Assembly: GCA_004293915.1 (NCBI GenBank)
Contig: RDZG01000063.1
Location: forward strand, 1 to 64,000
Direction of reading: 5' to 3'
Source: Bacteroidota bacterium
Lineage (GTDB): Bacteria; Bacteroidota; Bacteroidia; Cytophagales; UBA9547
Length of the DNA: 64,000 nt
In this document: one piece after another, positions 1-8,877 of the stretch
Numbering within the stretch: position 1 is the first letter of the stretch
Layout of the letters: each line of letters opens with the position of its first letter
Program-made: the position numbers and the translations under genes
The notes under the pieces: model-generated
Databases searched by the model: none
The model's input: the letters and a program-made list of their open reading frames with translations, nothing else
Told to the model about the DNA's origin: nothing

Positions 1-102
1 CACTCCATTTGTTAGTTTAGACAAAAAAAACAAAGACTTCAATCTATCTCTAAAATGATATTTTTGATTCTCTTCATACACACTTTTTAGGATACTACCA
101 TT

Positions 103-582
103 TTGATAAAAAAAGCCAATGCTTATGATACTACTCATTTTCCTTCTGCATTGATAGGAAAGGTTGGCAAAGGAAAATTGGGGATGGTGTTTTATAATAT
201 GAGTTGGAGTTACGAAGGACGTAAATCTAATACTGAGCGTGATTTTTTATTTCAAATACTAAATGAACTTGACAGTACTCAAACCTTAAATATCATTGGT
301 AGTAGATACTTGCATTCTAGCTTAATGAAAAATAATAATAATAATAATATTTATGTTCATTTAATCAATACTGGTGGAGAACATAACAGTATTCATACGG
401 TAACTTACGATACCATTCCTCCAATTACAAATATCAAAATAAAACTAAAAGTAGAGACCAGACCTAAAACCGTGTTATTACAGCCTAGAAATAGAGAAGT
501 AAATTATACATACTTTAACAATAGCATAGAAGCTGAGATACCCAAAATAGATTTATATGAAATTTTAGAAGTAAAATTCTAA
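103..582 (+). pseudogene. C-terminal fragment of a secreted glycosidase-like protein
   Basis: The open frame of about 160 codons starts only at a TTG and has no signal peptide. The N-terminal half (FPSALIGKVGKGKLG) resembles the segment after the catalytic barrel in large Bacteroidota glycosidases. The second half (VHLINTGGEHNS, then a proline-rich linker and a run ending EIPKIDLYEILEV) resembles their C-terminal beta-sandwich. An in-frame TAG lies just upstream at 88-90, and the sequence before it does not read as a catalytic domain in any frame. I therefore read this as a stranded 3' remnant rather than an intact gene. A short AAT/AAC run encodes about six asparagines. The family match is from pattern memory, so the parent family is not named. 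It could still be a small expressed protein. Confidence 0.4.
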
Positions 583-716
583 ATATAAAAGTTTATCATG
601 CATTAAATCCAAATTTGCTTTTTGTTTAATTCAATATTTCGGATTTTTTTAAATATGAAATATAAAATAATCTATTTTTTGTGATATAACCGAATAATTT
701 TTTAAGAGTTGTAATT

Positions 717-1910
717 TTAAGATTGTGGATTTGCCTTTATTCTCGAAATTACAAATATGGAAAGAATATTTATTGCAATGGCAACATAGCCAACGTAATT
801 AAAATGTTCATATAATCCATTTGAATTTTTTACAACAATTGCACCTGCAAGAAATGCTGCAACTCCTGAACCTAATTGTTGTACAGAGGCATTAAACGCC
901 ATAAAACTTCCTCTTTGTTGTGGCTCGACTGCAGATGTTGCTGTTGCCGTTGCAGGAATTACTCGTCCTCCAATAACAATGAAAAAAATACTTGTAATTA
1001 CTAACGCCAATGCAACAGGCATTTGTGGAAGATTTGTAACCACAAATATAATTGGTAAAATAAGTAAGGCAAAAAATATGTACACCTTTTTTTTGCCTAA
1101 TTTGTCGGTATATTTTCCTATGAGTGGTGAACTAAAAAACGTTACAAAACCACCCACTAAATAAATTAAACTTAATTGTGTTTCAGCAAAGCCAACATTG
1201 GCAACCAAGTAAGGACTTAAAAAAGTAAAAACGATAAAGTGTCCTGACATTAAAAGAAAAGTCAACAGTAATGCGTTTCGTTGATTGGCAGATTGTAAAA
1301 CTGTACTCACTACTGAATACCATTTTTGTTTTAGATTAATTCTGTTTAAATGTAGCGTCATATTTTCCATATATTTGAATAGGAAAATACCAATAATTAA
1401 ACTTAATGTACCTAAAAAATAAAACGGAGCATTCCAATTAAATTTAGTTGCTAAAATTAAGCCAATAGGAATACCAACTACTGATGCCAATGAAAAAGCA
1501 CCCATAACAATGCCTATGGCTTTTCCTCTTTGTTTTTCTGCAACTGCATCGCCAATGACTGCCATTACCATAGAGCCTAACAAACCACCAAATGCCCCTG
1601 TAAAAATTCTTGCAGCAACTAACAATTCAAATTGGTTACTCAATGCACAAAAAAATGTCCCAATCACAAAACCTATGTACAAAAAAAGTAAAGCTGATTT
1701 TCGGTTGTATTTGTCTAGGAAAAAGGCACCTATTAAACCTGAAATAGCTGCACTAAAAGTATAAGCCGAAACGACTACTCCAAATTGTGTAGGGTTTATA
1801 TTTAGAGTCCGCATTAATTGTGGACCAAGCGGCATCATAATTACAAAATCCACTATATGCGTAAACTGAACTGCTGCCATTAAGGCTATTAAAATATGTT
1901 GTTTTTTCAT
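717..1910 (-). CDS. MFS drug-efflux-type transporter
   Basis: About 397 residues with the hydrophobic pattern of twelve membrane helices. An MFS motif-A-like loop follows helix 2 (GAFFLDKYNRKSALL). Residues near TM4-5 (AVIGDAVAEKQRGKAIGIV) match the DHA1 exporter family, which uses proton antiport to expel small molecules. The ATG at 1910 is preferred over the track start at 1946, because the longer form only adds a basic tail overlapping the upstream gene. It is the last gene of a minus-strand run with a nitroreductase, a DoxX-like protein and a small hypothetical protein, downstream of a divergent HxlR regulator. That context suggests efflux of a toxic electrophile or quinone-like compound. 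Substrate unknown. Confidence 0.85.
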   Translation of the reverse strand: MKKQHILIALMAAVQFTHIVDFVIMMPLGPQLMRTLNINPTQFGVVVSAYTFSAAISGLIGAFFLDKYNRKSALLFLYIGFVIGTFFCALSNQFELLVAARIFTGAFGGLLGSMVMAVIGDAVAEKQRGKAIGIVMGAFSLASVVGIPIGLILATKFNWNAPFYFLGTLSLIIGIFLFKYMENMTLHLNRINLKQKWYSVVSTVLQSANQRNALLLTFLLMSGHFIVFTFLSPYLVANVGFAETQLSLIYLVGGFVTFFSSPLIGKYTDKLGKKKVYIFFALLILPIIFVVTNLPQMPVALALVITSIFFIVIGGRVIPATATATSAVEPQQRGSFMAFNASVQQLGSGVAAFLAGAIVVKNSNGLYEHFNYVGYVAIAINILSIFVISRIKANPQS

Positions 1911-1914
1911 TTTT

Positions 1915-2235
1915 TTAATTATTAATTTGTTTTTTAAATTCTTCAAACTGAAATATCAATTTTTGAAAACTGTTTATTTCTATGCTGTATTTATCTAATA
2001 TGATTAATAAATGATAAAGAGTTTTTTCTACTTCCTGCTCTGAAAAATACACTGCTTGTTTTGGGATATATTTTTTTGAAAGTAAAGAATGATAAAATAT
2101 AAGTTCCTTATGTTTTTCTTTTGATACGTATAAATCTACTTTTGAAAAACTATGCTTGTGTTTATCAAGCATAGTTTTTAATGTATATAACAGAAATTTA
2201 AAATTTTGATAATTTTCTAATTTGCTTTGCACCAT
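1915..2235 (-). CDS. Hypothetical protein, 106 aa
   Basis: No family was recognised. The product is charged and Lys/Tyr-rich, predicted alpha-helical and probably cytosolic, with no signal peptide or membrane segment. It ends four bases before the likely start of the MFS transporter and begins 42 bases after the DoxX-like gene, so it is probably co-transcribed. The tight packing supports it being real. A helper role in the same response is a guess. Confidence 0.55.
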   Translation of the reverse strand: MVQSKLENYQNFKFLLYTLKTMLDKHKHSFSKVDLYVSKEKHKELIFYHSLLSKKYIPKQAVYFSEQEVEKTLYHLLIILDKYSIEINSFQKLIFQFEEFKKQINN

Positions 2236-2277
2236 TGCATATTTATTATTATTTTATTTTTTGAATTAAAATAAATT

Positions 2278-2658
2278 TTACTTCCCAACTTTATTTGAAT
2301 AGTAGTAGGAAATAGTTAATAACACTGTAGTAATTGATCCTGGATTTATCCATCCATCACCTGCCAATCCATGAGCAATAGTTGCTAGAATACAATTGCA
2401 GAAATAAGCAGAATATACCCAATCTTTAACACTTTTATTTTTATTAAAAATCAATAATATTGCTACTAATAATTTAGTGAATGGTAAAATATTAGCCAAA
2501 TAAGGTGGATACCCTAAATGTTTCATATTTTCAACTACCATATCGTGCTTAACTATATAAAATATGGCTGCTGCCACCATTCCAAATACAACCAAACCTG
2601 TTGTAATCCAATAAATAATCAAATCTTTTTTTGAAACTTTTTTTATTTCTTGATTCAT
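2278..2658 (-). CDS. DoxX-like family membrane protein
   Basis: A 126-residue protein with four hydrophobic segments. The central LGYPPYLANILPFTKLL motif is typical of the DoxX-like family: a conserved Gly/Pro-rich turn after helix 1-2, then helix 3. Members are small inner-membrane proteins often found beside nitroreductases and HxlR regulators, with poorly defined biochemistry linked to redox or thiol stress. It lies 10 bases downstream of the nitroreductase on the same strand, so it is the second gene of the presumed HxlR-controlled operon. Start at ATG 2658. Confidence 0.8.
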   Translation of the reverse strand: MNQEIKKVSKKDLIIYWITTGLVVFGMVAAAIFYIVKHDMVVENMKHLGYPPYLANILPFTKLLVAILLIFNKNKSVKDWVYSAYFCNCILATIAHGLAGDGWINPGSITTVLLTISYYYSNKVGK

Positions 2659-2668
2659 AATAATTCAA

Positions 2669-3304
2669 TTATATTTTAATAAATAATTTTTCAGCACTCC
2701 ATCGATGTTTTGGAGCTTTCTCCATAAAATCATTCGCAGAATCTCTATAGCCTAAGGCTAACAATGCAACACTGCGTAAGTTTCTTTCTTGTAAACCTAA
2801 CAGCTCATCCACTTTTGAAGGTAAGAAGCCTTCCATAGGTGTTGCATAAATTTCTAAACTTGCTGCTGCAATGATTCCTGTTCCTAATGCGATGAATGCT
2901 TGTTTTGCAGCCCAATGGTATTGCTCGTCTTGTGGCATACCTACAATGGCTTGCATCATTCTGTCTTTAACTCCAAAAGCTAGTATTTTCTCCAACGGCA
3001 TACTCGTAGTTTCAGAATAGGCTTGTAAATATTCATCCACTTTTGCTTCATCAACCGAGTTCCAAGCTGCAAAAACTAAAACATGTGAACTTTCAACGAT
3101 TTGTGCTTGCCCATAGGCCAAAGGCTGTAATTGCTTTCTTAATTCTTCACTTTCAATTACGATTACATTATAAGGTTGCAAACCATAACTTGATGCCGAT
3201 AGTCGTATAGCATCTAAAATAGTTTGTAAATCTTGTGCAGGTAATTTTTTACCTGTCATTCTTTTGGTGGCATAACGCCAATTAAGGCTTTTTAAAATAT
3301 CCAT
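2669..3304 (-). CDS. NAD(P)H-dependent oxidoreductase, nitroreductase family
   Basis: A 211-residue nitroreductase-fold flavoenzyme. The N-terminus (LNWRYATKRMTGKKL) matches the NfsB/YfkO-type subgroup, where the Arg and Lys contact FMN phosphate. The ASSYGLQPYNVIVIES segment and the late GLQERNLRSVALLALGYR segment are also typical. The family reduces nitroaromatics, quinones or related electrophiles with NAD(P)H and FMN. It is the first gene of a four-gene minus-strand operon and is divergent from the HxlR regulator. Members of this pair are often mutually linked, with HxlR repressing the reductase until an electrophile modifies it. The substrate is not known. Confidence 0.88.
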   Translation of the reverse strand: MDILKSLNWRYATKRMTGKKLPAQDLQTILDAIRLSASSYGLQPYNVIVIESEELRKQLQPLAYGQAQIVESSHVLVFAAWNSVDEAKVDEYLQAYSETTSMPLEKILAFGVKDRMMQAIVGMPQDEQYHWAAKQAFIALGTGIIAAASLEIYATPMEGFLPSKVDELLGLQERNLRSVALLALGYRDSANDFMEKAPKHRWSAEKLFIKI

Positions 3305-3332
3305 TTTTAAAATTATTTTATTGATTAAGTTG

Positions 3333-3385
3333 TAAATCTATATCCATTACTATACTTTTGCAAGTAGTACATAGAAACTGTACTA
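3333..3385. promoter_or_regulatory. Divergent promoters with a palindromic operator (HxlR site)
   Basis: A perfect inverted repeat TAGTAC-N9-GTACTA lies at 3365-3385. Just upstream, TACTTTTG at 3353-3360 matches the Bacteroidota -7 element TAnnTTTG on the plus strand, with a weak TTGT about 19 bp before it. On the minus strand, TTGC-N19-TAGATTTA points toward the nitroreductase. The palindrome therefore sits at the expected transcription start of the regulator and next to the divergent promoter, as expected for a repressor that controls itself and the operon. HxlR-family operators are known to be short inverted repeats. Binding by this particular protein is inferred. Confidence 0.5.
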
Positions 3386-3426
3386 ATATTGTAAACAATA
3401 GTAATGCTGTTAATCAAGATATTAAG

Positions 3427-3765
3427 ATGGAAAATAAATCAAAAATAATTTGTCCTGTTCAATATTCTTTAGACATATTGAGCGGAAAATGGAAATTACC
3501 TATACTTCACGCCTTGCATAAAGCTAGTCCGAAACGATTTAAAGAACTTGAACGAGAACTTGATGGTATCACTCCAACAATGCTAACTACTCAATTAAGA
3601 GATTTAGAAAAAAATGGACTTGTCAGTAGAGAAATTTTTGCAACAGTACCGCCAACTGTTGAATATCGAACTACTGAATTAGGAAAAACATTGAAGTCGC
3701 TCATTTATGAATTTAAAAAATGGGGTTTAATGCATATGAAAGAAATTGAAGCTGAAAAGTCATAG
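3427..3765 (+). CDS. HxlR-family winged-helix transcriptional regulator
   Basis: 112 residues from the ATG at 3427. The track start at 3358 is a TTG inside the promoter, and the added residues do not belong to the family. The sequence CPVQYSLDILSGKWKLPIL is the HxlR hallmark: a conserved Cys near the N-terminus followed by the first helix. It continues through the winged HTH (RFKELERELDGITPTMLTTQLRDLEKNGLV) and the wing (TVEYRTTELGK). In YodB/QorR/HypR-type relatives this Cys senses quinones or disulfide stress. The gene is divergent from a nitroreductase operon and its promoter holds a palindrome, which fits local autoregulation. It ends in a genuine TAG stop. Confidence 0.9.
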   Translation: MENKSKIICPVQYSLDILSGKWKLPILHALHKASPKRFKELERELDGITPTMLTTQLRDLEKNGLVSREIFATVPPTVEYRTTELGKTLKSLIYEFKKWGLMHMKEIEAEKS

Positions 3766-3814
3766 TTAATTTATACATCTGGTATAAGTCCAACTTTTTT
3801 TCTTGATAGATTTT

Positions 3815-4186
3815 TTACCTTGTCCACTCAGTCCAAGGAATAACGAATGGCAAAACTAAAACCCAAATTAAAAAGAATAATGCCATACCTGTAGGATAAG
3901 ATTGGTTATTTCTTATTGCTGGTAATGCCACAATTAAGAGCCAAGTTCCTTTGTAAACAAGTTGCACTAAAAGAATTGGTGAAAATGAAATGGGTCGCCA
4001 AAGTCCTAAAATGGACAAGACTGTAATAGCAAACCATAAGCAACCTACCAATTTCATCACTTCTGTTGGTTGATAGGAGTATTGAAAAACAGTCTCTGCT
4101 GCTTTTTTAGGTGATGTCATTGATGTAATGCTAATCCAACCTGCTACTATTATGTTTGCTATGTAAACTATTTTTAGTGCTATCAT
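3815..4186 (-). CDS. Small multi-pass membrane protein, unknown function
   Basis: About 123 residues from the ATG at 4186. The track's longer start at 4213 would overlap the upstream gene by 17 bases. There are four predicted membrane segments (IVYIANIIVAGWISI, LVGCLWFAITVLSIL, ILLVQLVYKGTWLLIVALP and a C-terminal LIWVLVLPFVIPW). The layout resembles small four-helix DoxX/DUF-type proteins, but I cannot assign a family. It is the third gene of a run with an SRPBCC protein and an outer-membrane-like protein, downstream of a Crp/Fnr-type regulator. Confidence 0.65.
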   Translation of the reverse strand: MIALKIVYIANIIVAGWISITSMTSPKKAAETVFQYSYQPTEVMKLVGCLWFAITVLSILGLWRPISFSPILLVQLVYKGTWLLIVALPAIRNNQSYPTGMALFFLIWVLVLPFVIPWTEWTR

Positions 4187-4196
4187 TTTTTTTATT

Positions 4197-4655
4197 TTAA
4201 AAGGTTCGTCCAATGCCTGTTTTTAAAACAGGAAGAATTAAGTTATTGTCCGCATTTGTTGTTCTGCCAATGCCTAATCTGCTGTCAAACGTCCAAGCAT
4301 TTGACTTTCCAAATCTGTGAGCATAACCATACCCTGCATAAGGTAAAATAGTTATGTTTTTGTCTTTACGCAAAAAGTCGTTTTCAATAAATGCAGTACC
4401 AACAAAAATAAAATGTCCGTTCATTCTTTCGTTGATGAAATATTTCAAGTTCACTCCATGAGTGTTGATGAAATTTGTTTCTAACTGAATTGTCAATTTA
4501 TCAAATGTTCTCATTTCTAATGTAAGCAAAGGACTAAATGGTGGAAAAATCAAAAAACTTAATCTGATATTTCCAACAGGCAATTTAGGTTCACTTGTTT
4601 GTGCTTGTATAGTTGAAAACATACCAATCAAGCAAAATAAAATTATTGTTTTCAT
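4197..4655 (-). CDS. Secreted, probable small outer-membrane beta-barrel protein
   Basis: 152 residues with a clear signal peptide (MKTIILFCLIGMFSTIQAQ). Alternating strand-like segments follow and the chain ends in GIGRTF. A terminal aromatic on a short amphipathic strand is typical of outer-membrane beta-barrels. Length fits a small eight-strand barrel. Start ATG at 4655 overlaps the stop of the SRPBCC gene by four bases, implying translational coupling. No family name can be given, and the function is unknown. Confidence 0.6.
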   Translation of the reverse strand: MKTIILFCLIGMFSTIQAQTSEPKLPVGNIRLSFLIFPPFSPLLTLEMRTFDKLTIQLETNFINTHGVNLKYFINERMNGHFIFVGTAFIENDFLRKDKNITILPYAGYGYAHRFGKSNAWTFDSRLGIGRTTNADNNLILPVLKTGIGRTF

Positions 4656-5080
4656 TTACTTTCTGCAATTCTTTTAAAATTATTCATTACTTCGGGTAAA
4701 ACTTTTCTGAATTGACCGCCAAGCATAAACCCAAAAATATACTTTAAGAAACCTGTAAATGCAATATCATCTGTAAAATGAACTTCGTTGTTTGTTTCTA
4801 TCAAACTTCGTTTGATTACAAGTTCGCCAACTGGCATAATTGTATTGATGGTGTAGGACTGATTAGTGATAAGTTCTGAAATGTAAAACTTCAATTTCGG
4901 GCTCGTTTTGGGTTTCATAGTGCCTTTTGCACCTACTTCAAAATCGCCTTCAAGGTTTGCCTCAAGGAGTTCTGTGTCCCATTGATTCCAATTTTGAACA
5001 TCAATAAGTGTTTGCCAAACATTGGCTTTTGTAGTGTTTACAGTTATTGTAAAACTAAAATGATGATTGCTCTGCTTCAT
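4652..5080 (-). CDS. SRPBCC (START-like) domain protein
   Basis: 142 residues forming one SRPBCC/polyketide-cyclase-like fold. The N-terminal strand is FSFTITVNTTKANVWQTL, then the VQNWNQWDTELLEA segment typical of the first helices, a beta sheet, and the long C-terminal helix (GGQFRKVLPEVMNNFKRIAE). Such proteins bind hydrophobic ligands in a cavity, and many have no known ligand. It is the first gene of a three-gene minus-strand unit, 69 bases downstream of the Crp/Fnr-type regulator gene. Confidence 0.8.
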   Translation of the reverse strand: MKQSNHHFSFTITVNTTKANVWQTLIDVQNWNQWDTELLEANLEGDFEVGAKGTMKPKTSPKLKFYISELITNQSYTINTIMPVGELVIKRSLIETNNEVHFTDDIAFTGFLKYIFGFMLGGQFRKVLPEVMNNFKRIAESK

Positions 5081-5149
5081 TTTTTCAGATAGAATTTAAA
5101 AACTTTCTGTAAAGTTCTATCTATAAAATGAGAAACTACTGCACCTATG

Positions 5150-5716
5150 TTAAGTCATTATTTTTTTTCTAATTCTGCTCAAAGATTGTGGGGCAATGCC
5201 TAAATAGGAAGCCAAAATTTTTAATGGAATACGTTTTAAAAGTTCAGGTTCATTTTTGAGCATCTTTTCGTAGCGAAACTCTGCTGTTTCGGTTTGCAAT
5301 TCTTCCAATATTTCTTCTGTAAAAAATTGTACTTCTTGGATTATTTTTCTTGCAAACTCTGTCCAACTTTTAAGTTTATATAATTCATTTGCTTGATTAT
5401 AAGAAATTTGCCAAACTATAGACTCTTCTATGGCTTGGATATTTTCAGTTGCAGGTTTTTGAGCATTAAAACTTGCTTGTGATGTAAAAAAATATGGTGC
5501 TTCGGTAAAGAATTTAGTAATGTTGTTTCCGTCCTTGTTTATATAAAAGTGAAAAAGTCCGCTTTCCACAAAATAAAGATGTCTACAAACTTTACCTTCT
5601 GCTAAAAGAACTTGGTCTTTGTCGAAAACTCGCTGTTCAAAACATTTGTATATTTCCTTCCAATCGCTATCGGAAAGTGTCGTGTAATTTTCTATGAATT
5701 GTCTGAATTTTTCCAA
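5150..5716 (-). CDS. Crp/Fnr-family transcriptional regulator
   Basis: 188 residues: an N-terminal cyclic-nucleotide-binding-like jelly roll (residues ~15-115, with VFDKDQVLLAEGKVCRHLYFVESG) and a short C-terminal HTH (IPLKILASYLGIAPQSLSRIRKKI). This compact form is common in Bacteroidota, where the effector is usually unknown and the classical cAMP phosphate-binding Arg motif is absent. It lies on the same strand as, and just upstream of, the SRPBCC/barrel/membrane-protein run, so it may control that unit. No operator could be pinned down. Confidence 0.85.
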   Translation of the reverse strand: MEKFRQFIENYTTLSDSDWKEIYKCFEQRVFDKDQVLLAEGKVCRHLYFVESGLFHFYINKDGNNITKFFTEAPYFFTSQASFNAQKPATENIQAIEESIVWQISYNQANELYKLKSWTEFARKIIQEVQFFTEEILEELQTETAEFRYEKMLKNEPELLKRIPLKILASYLGIAPQSLSRIRKKIMT

Positions 5717-5885
5717 TTATAAACTTTCAAATTGTTTTTAGGAGTTACACATTTTTAGATTAGCCGATAAGGGTTTTAGGCTTAAATAAGGAGTGTATTT
5801 AGAATGCTTTTATGAGCAAAATCGAAACTAAAATAATAAATAAAAGTAGATTTTACAAAATATTTAGCGATTAGGTTATTGCTTT

Positions 5886-8561
5886 CTACTCTCTTATTAA
5901 AACAGATCTAAAATAGTCAATTTTAGCAGTGTTTACATCTTGGTTCATATTGGTATTCCATTCTTGAAATTTTAGATTGAAGGTGTGTCTTCCTTTCTTC
6001 AGATAGGTTTCTTTATAGTTTGAGAATGCCCAATTTTCCCATTCATCTAATCCACGCTGAGGAAATACAATAGTCCCAAGATACTTTTCATCTAAATATA
6101 AACTTCTTATGGCACATTTGTTATCTGTATTCAAAGGACCCGAGCCATTGGCATACCTAAAATCAAAACGGTAAAAACCTTCTTTTTTGATCTCGATATC
6201 AAATTTTAATTCTTTGTTTTCTTTCAAAGAAACTTCAATTGACTTTTCGTGTTTTGGGTTTGTACTTAAAATGTTTTCCATCTCTATTTTAGATGATTTA
6301 CTTCTAGGAAACACCAAAAAAGGCTCACTTGTAAACGACTCTCCAACTAAAGTGTTAAAAGCACTTACCTTATATTCACACACTTGGTTTGTATCAACTT
6401 CTATTGTATTCAATATGGTTTTAGTTAGAATTGAATTATTTTTGTAAACGATATAGTACTGACAATTAGAAACTGGAGTCCATGCTATTTTACCATTTTC
6501 ATATATAGCTTTTGGTGCTGCTAACGATACTTTGTTTTCAACTAAATTGAATGGCGTTTTATCAAAGGAATTATTATTCATTTCAATCAAAACGCTATGT
6601 TTACCAACCAATTCTGAACCAATAAAAGGTGCTTTCAACAGTATACCATCTATTGAAATACTTTTTATTTTATTTCCAAATCCTCTTACTTCAATGTCAA
6701 GCAAGGCTTTTCTATATATAAACCCACTTAGTTTTTTATATCCATCAAAAACTTTAGGAATGACAGGTGTAAATCGAATCCCATTTTCATGAAAAGACAT
6801 TCCCAAAAATATTCTAAAAACGGTAGATAAATTTCCAGAAATGCTCCAAAGCATGTTATCAGAATTAATTTCCGTTCCTTTAAAGTGCCCAGTACTTGCC
6901 ACCATGTTTTCATAATTTGTTAGAAACAAAGTAGAGGCTCTGTATATAGAAGCAATTCCGTATACAAGTGCATTTTCATCATTGGCTTTTGCGGCAGCTA
7001 AATTCCAATAGGCTTGTACAAAAGGCCATATAGACTCATTATGATAGGGGCTTATATAAGGAATTTGGGGATAAATGCAAGGTACTCCAAAAGCTAATTT
7101 AGGCGTATTTTGAATGATTCTGGAGTATAAAGTGGAATCGGCTACTGAAAAATATATTGATAAAGCATTTCCTAATGCTTCATATTTTGGAGATAGAATC
7201 AAACCATTTCTTCCATACAGATATTGCCCAAAGTATCCTTTTTCCTGCTGCCACAACTTGTTTTTAATAGTCTTTTTTAAATTTTTAGATTTTAAAAAAT
7301 AGATAGCCCCATTTTGATCTAGTGCTTCTGCCATTTGCCCTAATACATCATAAGCCTGTGAAAAAACCACATTTGTACCTAAGTTTTTTGAATCATAAAT
7401 ATCTACATTGTTCATCCAGGTAGGATAGGTTTGTTCTCTCCAATCCAAAAAAGTTGATTCTCCACCAAAAAGCCCTGATGAGGAGTCGAAGAGCGTTTTC
7501 TCATCATCTTCGAGCGTGTTTTTTATCACCTTATAAATATAGGTTAGCCAGTCTTTATCTCCAGTAATTTTATATATTTCCCAAGCAGCTATTGCCCATA
7601 CCACTCTATCAGACGATACTGGCCAAGCCCCGCCTGAACCAGTATCTTGAATAATTCTATCTCTGCTTACTTTTCTTAGTAAGCTCTTCTTTGCCACTTC
7701 TGGCTCTAGGTAGGCTAATGCTAATATGGTACTATAACTCACATCTCTTGTCCAAACACCACTCCATTTTGTGCCTGTTCTAAAAGTGCTATCCTTTTCA
7801 ATATTTTTAACCATCTCTTCCAGCGAAAGATTGTAGTTAGCATCAACAATAGCAATTCCCGAACTAAAAGTGGGTTTTCCTAGCGTTGAAGGTGTAAATT
7901 TTCTGGTATTTTCAACAGGCTCAGTAGGGCATGGATTTAAATTAACAGTCAATACATAAATGTTATTCTTTTCTGATTGCAATAATTTTAGCCCTTTTTT
8001 GCCTAGGTTTGAATATTCCCATGACAATGGCTCAGCATTACCCGCTACATACACTCCTTCAAATTCTTTTTTATATATTTTTTCGCCAGTATTGGTTTCA
8101 TAAAATCCCACTTTCTCAAATTGATCAAAAACGGGGGTCATGTCTAACGCTATTTCATAAGAATAATTAGCCCCTAAATACCCATTTGTGATGAGTTCAT
8201 TAGGAGCTTTAGGTTTGCCAAATACAAATTTTTGTGTTTTTTCATTCTCATTAATTACTAAAAAATGATTTTTACCTGATTCGTTTTCATTGTCTTTTTG
8301 ATTAATACTAAATTTTATAGGAATAAATCTTAGGTATTTTGAGTCAGAATAAACTCTGGTTTTAGCAATAATTTCATTGGCTGACAAAACAATAGCCACA
8401 TTTTCGCCTTGAATGACTTTGTCGGTAAATACACTATAGTTATCCGATTTATAAATATTAGAATGTAATTTTTGCCCTAAGCAGATATTATTCACATAAA
8501 GGGTCATTAATAGGCTAATAAATAAATTTCTATTACCTGATTTTAAATTAGCTATGTTCAT
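5886..8561 (-). CDS. Secreted six-hairpin (alpha/alpha) glycosidase with C-terminal carbohydrate-binding domain
   Basis: 891 residues. A signal peptide ends near residue 29. An N-terminal beta-sandwich (~30-230) precedes a probable (alpha/alpha)6 barrel (~240-640), with WSGVWTRDVSYSTILALAYL, a GGAWPVSSDRVVWAIAAWEIY helix pair and an acidic TFLDWREQTYPTWMNN segment. This layout fits six-hairpin glycosidases of the GH37/GH63/GH78 type, and I cannot pick the family. A fibronectin-like stretch (~685-745) and a CBM6/35-like domain with paired aromatic residues (~765-885) follow. It ends without a T9SS sorting domain, so it is likely periplasmic or lipid-independent. It lies in a carbohydrate locus with a GH140-like pseudogene and a sulfatase. 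Confidence 0.75.
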   Translation of the reverse strand: MNIANLKSGNRNLFISLLMTLYVNNICLGQKLHSNIYKSDNYSVFTDKVIQGENVAIVLSANEIIAKTRVYSDSKYLRFIPIKFSINQKDNENESGKNHFLVINENEKTQKFVFGKPKAPNELITNGYLGANYSYEIALDMTPVFDQFEKVGFYETNTGEKIYKKEFEGVYVAGNAEPLSWEYSNLGKKGLKLLQSEKNNIYVLTVNLNPCPTEPVENTRKFTPSTLGKPTFSSGIAIVDANYNLSLEEMVKNIEKDSTFRTGTKWSGVWTRDVSYSTILALAYLEPEVAKKSLLRKVSRDRIIQDTGSGGAWPVSSDRVVWAIAAWEIYKITGDKDWLTYIYKVIKNTLEDDEKTLFDSSSGLFGGESTFLDWREQTYPTWMNNVDIYDSKNLGTNVVFSQAYDVLGQMAEALDQNGAIYFLKSKNLKKTIKNKLWQQEKGYFGQYLYGRNGLILSPKYEALGNALSIYFSVADSTLYSRIIQNTPKLAFGVPCIYPQIPYISPYHNESIWPFVQAYWNLAAAKANDENALVYGIASIYRASTLFLTNYENMVASTGHFKGTEINSDNMLWSISGNLSTVFRIFLGMSFHENGIRFTPVIPKVFDGYKKLSGFIYRKALLDIEVRGFGNKIKSISIDGILLKAPFIGSELVGKHSVLIEMNNNSFDKTPFNLVENKVSLAAPKAIYENGKIAWTPVSNCQYYIVYKNNSILTKTILNTIEVDTNQVCEYKVSAFNTLVGESFTSEPFLVFPRSKSSKIEMENILSTNPKHEKSIEVSLKENKELKFDIEIKKEGFYRFDFRYANGSGPLNTDNKCAIRSLYLDEKYLGTIVFPQRGLDEWENWAFSNYKETYLKKGRHTFNLKFQEWNTNMNQDVNTAKIDYFRSVLIRE

Positions 8562-8877
8562 TTTGCTTGAGTTGAGGTAAATATACTTGAATGAAGATGT
8601 GGTTTTTTATTAAAAAGGTTGGTTATTCTATTCAAAAAGTTGAATAGTACAAAACTATATAACTTATACTTGAAATAATATGAAAGGTGTATTTATCTGT
8701 TAAATTCAAAAAATGCGTTGTGTAAAACTATTTTCTATTTGATAATCAAATAGTTATATAATTTTTAGTACATTTTAAACTACACTTATCAATACTTTAT
8801 TCTGTTTTATATTGTAAATATGATGAAATTAAATATGATATTTTTGGTACAATTCTAACAATAAACATACTCTAAAA
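8562..8877. other. Intergenic region between divergent glycosidase genes
   Basis: 316 AT-rich bases between the minus-strand six-hairpin glycosidase and the plus-strand GH140-like pseudogene. No ORF, RNA or long repeat was seen. The only signal recognised is a probable -7 element for the plus-strand gene (listed separately). Confidence 0.5.
8811..8846 (+). promoter_or_regulatory. Putative promoter of the GH140-like gene
   Basis: TATTTTTG at 8839-8846 matches the Bacteroidota -7 consensus TAnnTTTG. An ATTG at 8811-8814 could act as the -33 element, but the spacing (~24 bp) is long. The start codon follows 31 bases later. The broken gene still seems to have a promoter. Confidence 0.35.

Noticed and set aside
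1-58. C-terminus of an upstream gene in frame 2 (TPFVSLDKKNKDFNLSLK)
   Set aside because: Only 18 codons are visible before the TGA at 56-58, too few to support a gene.
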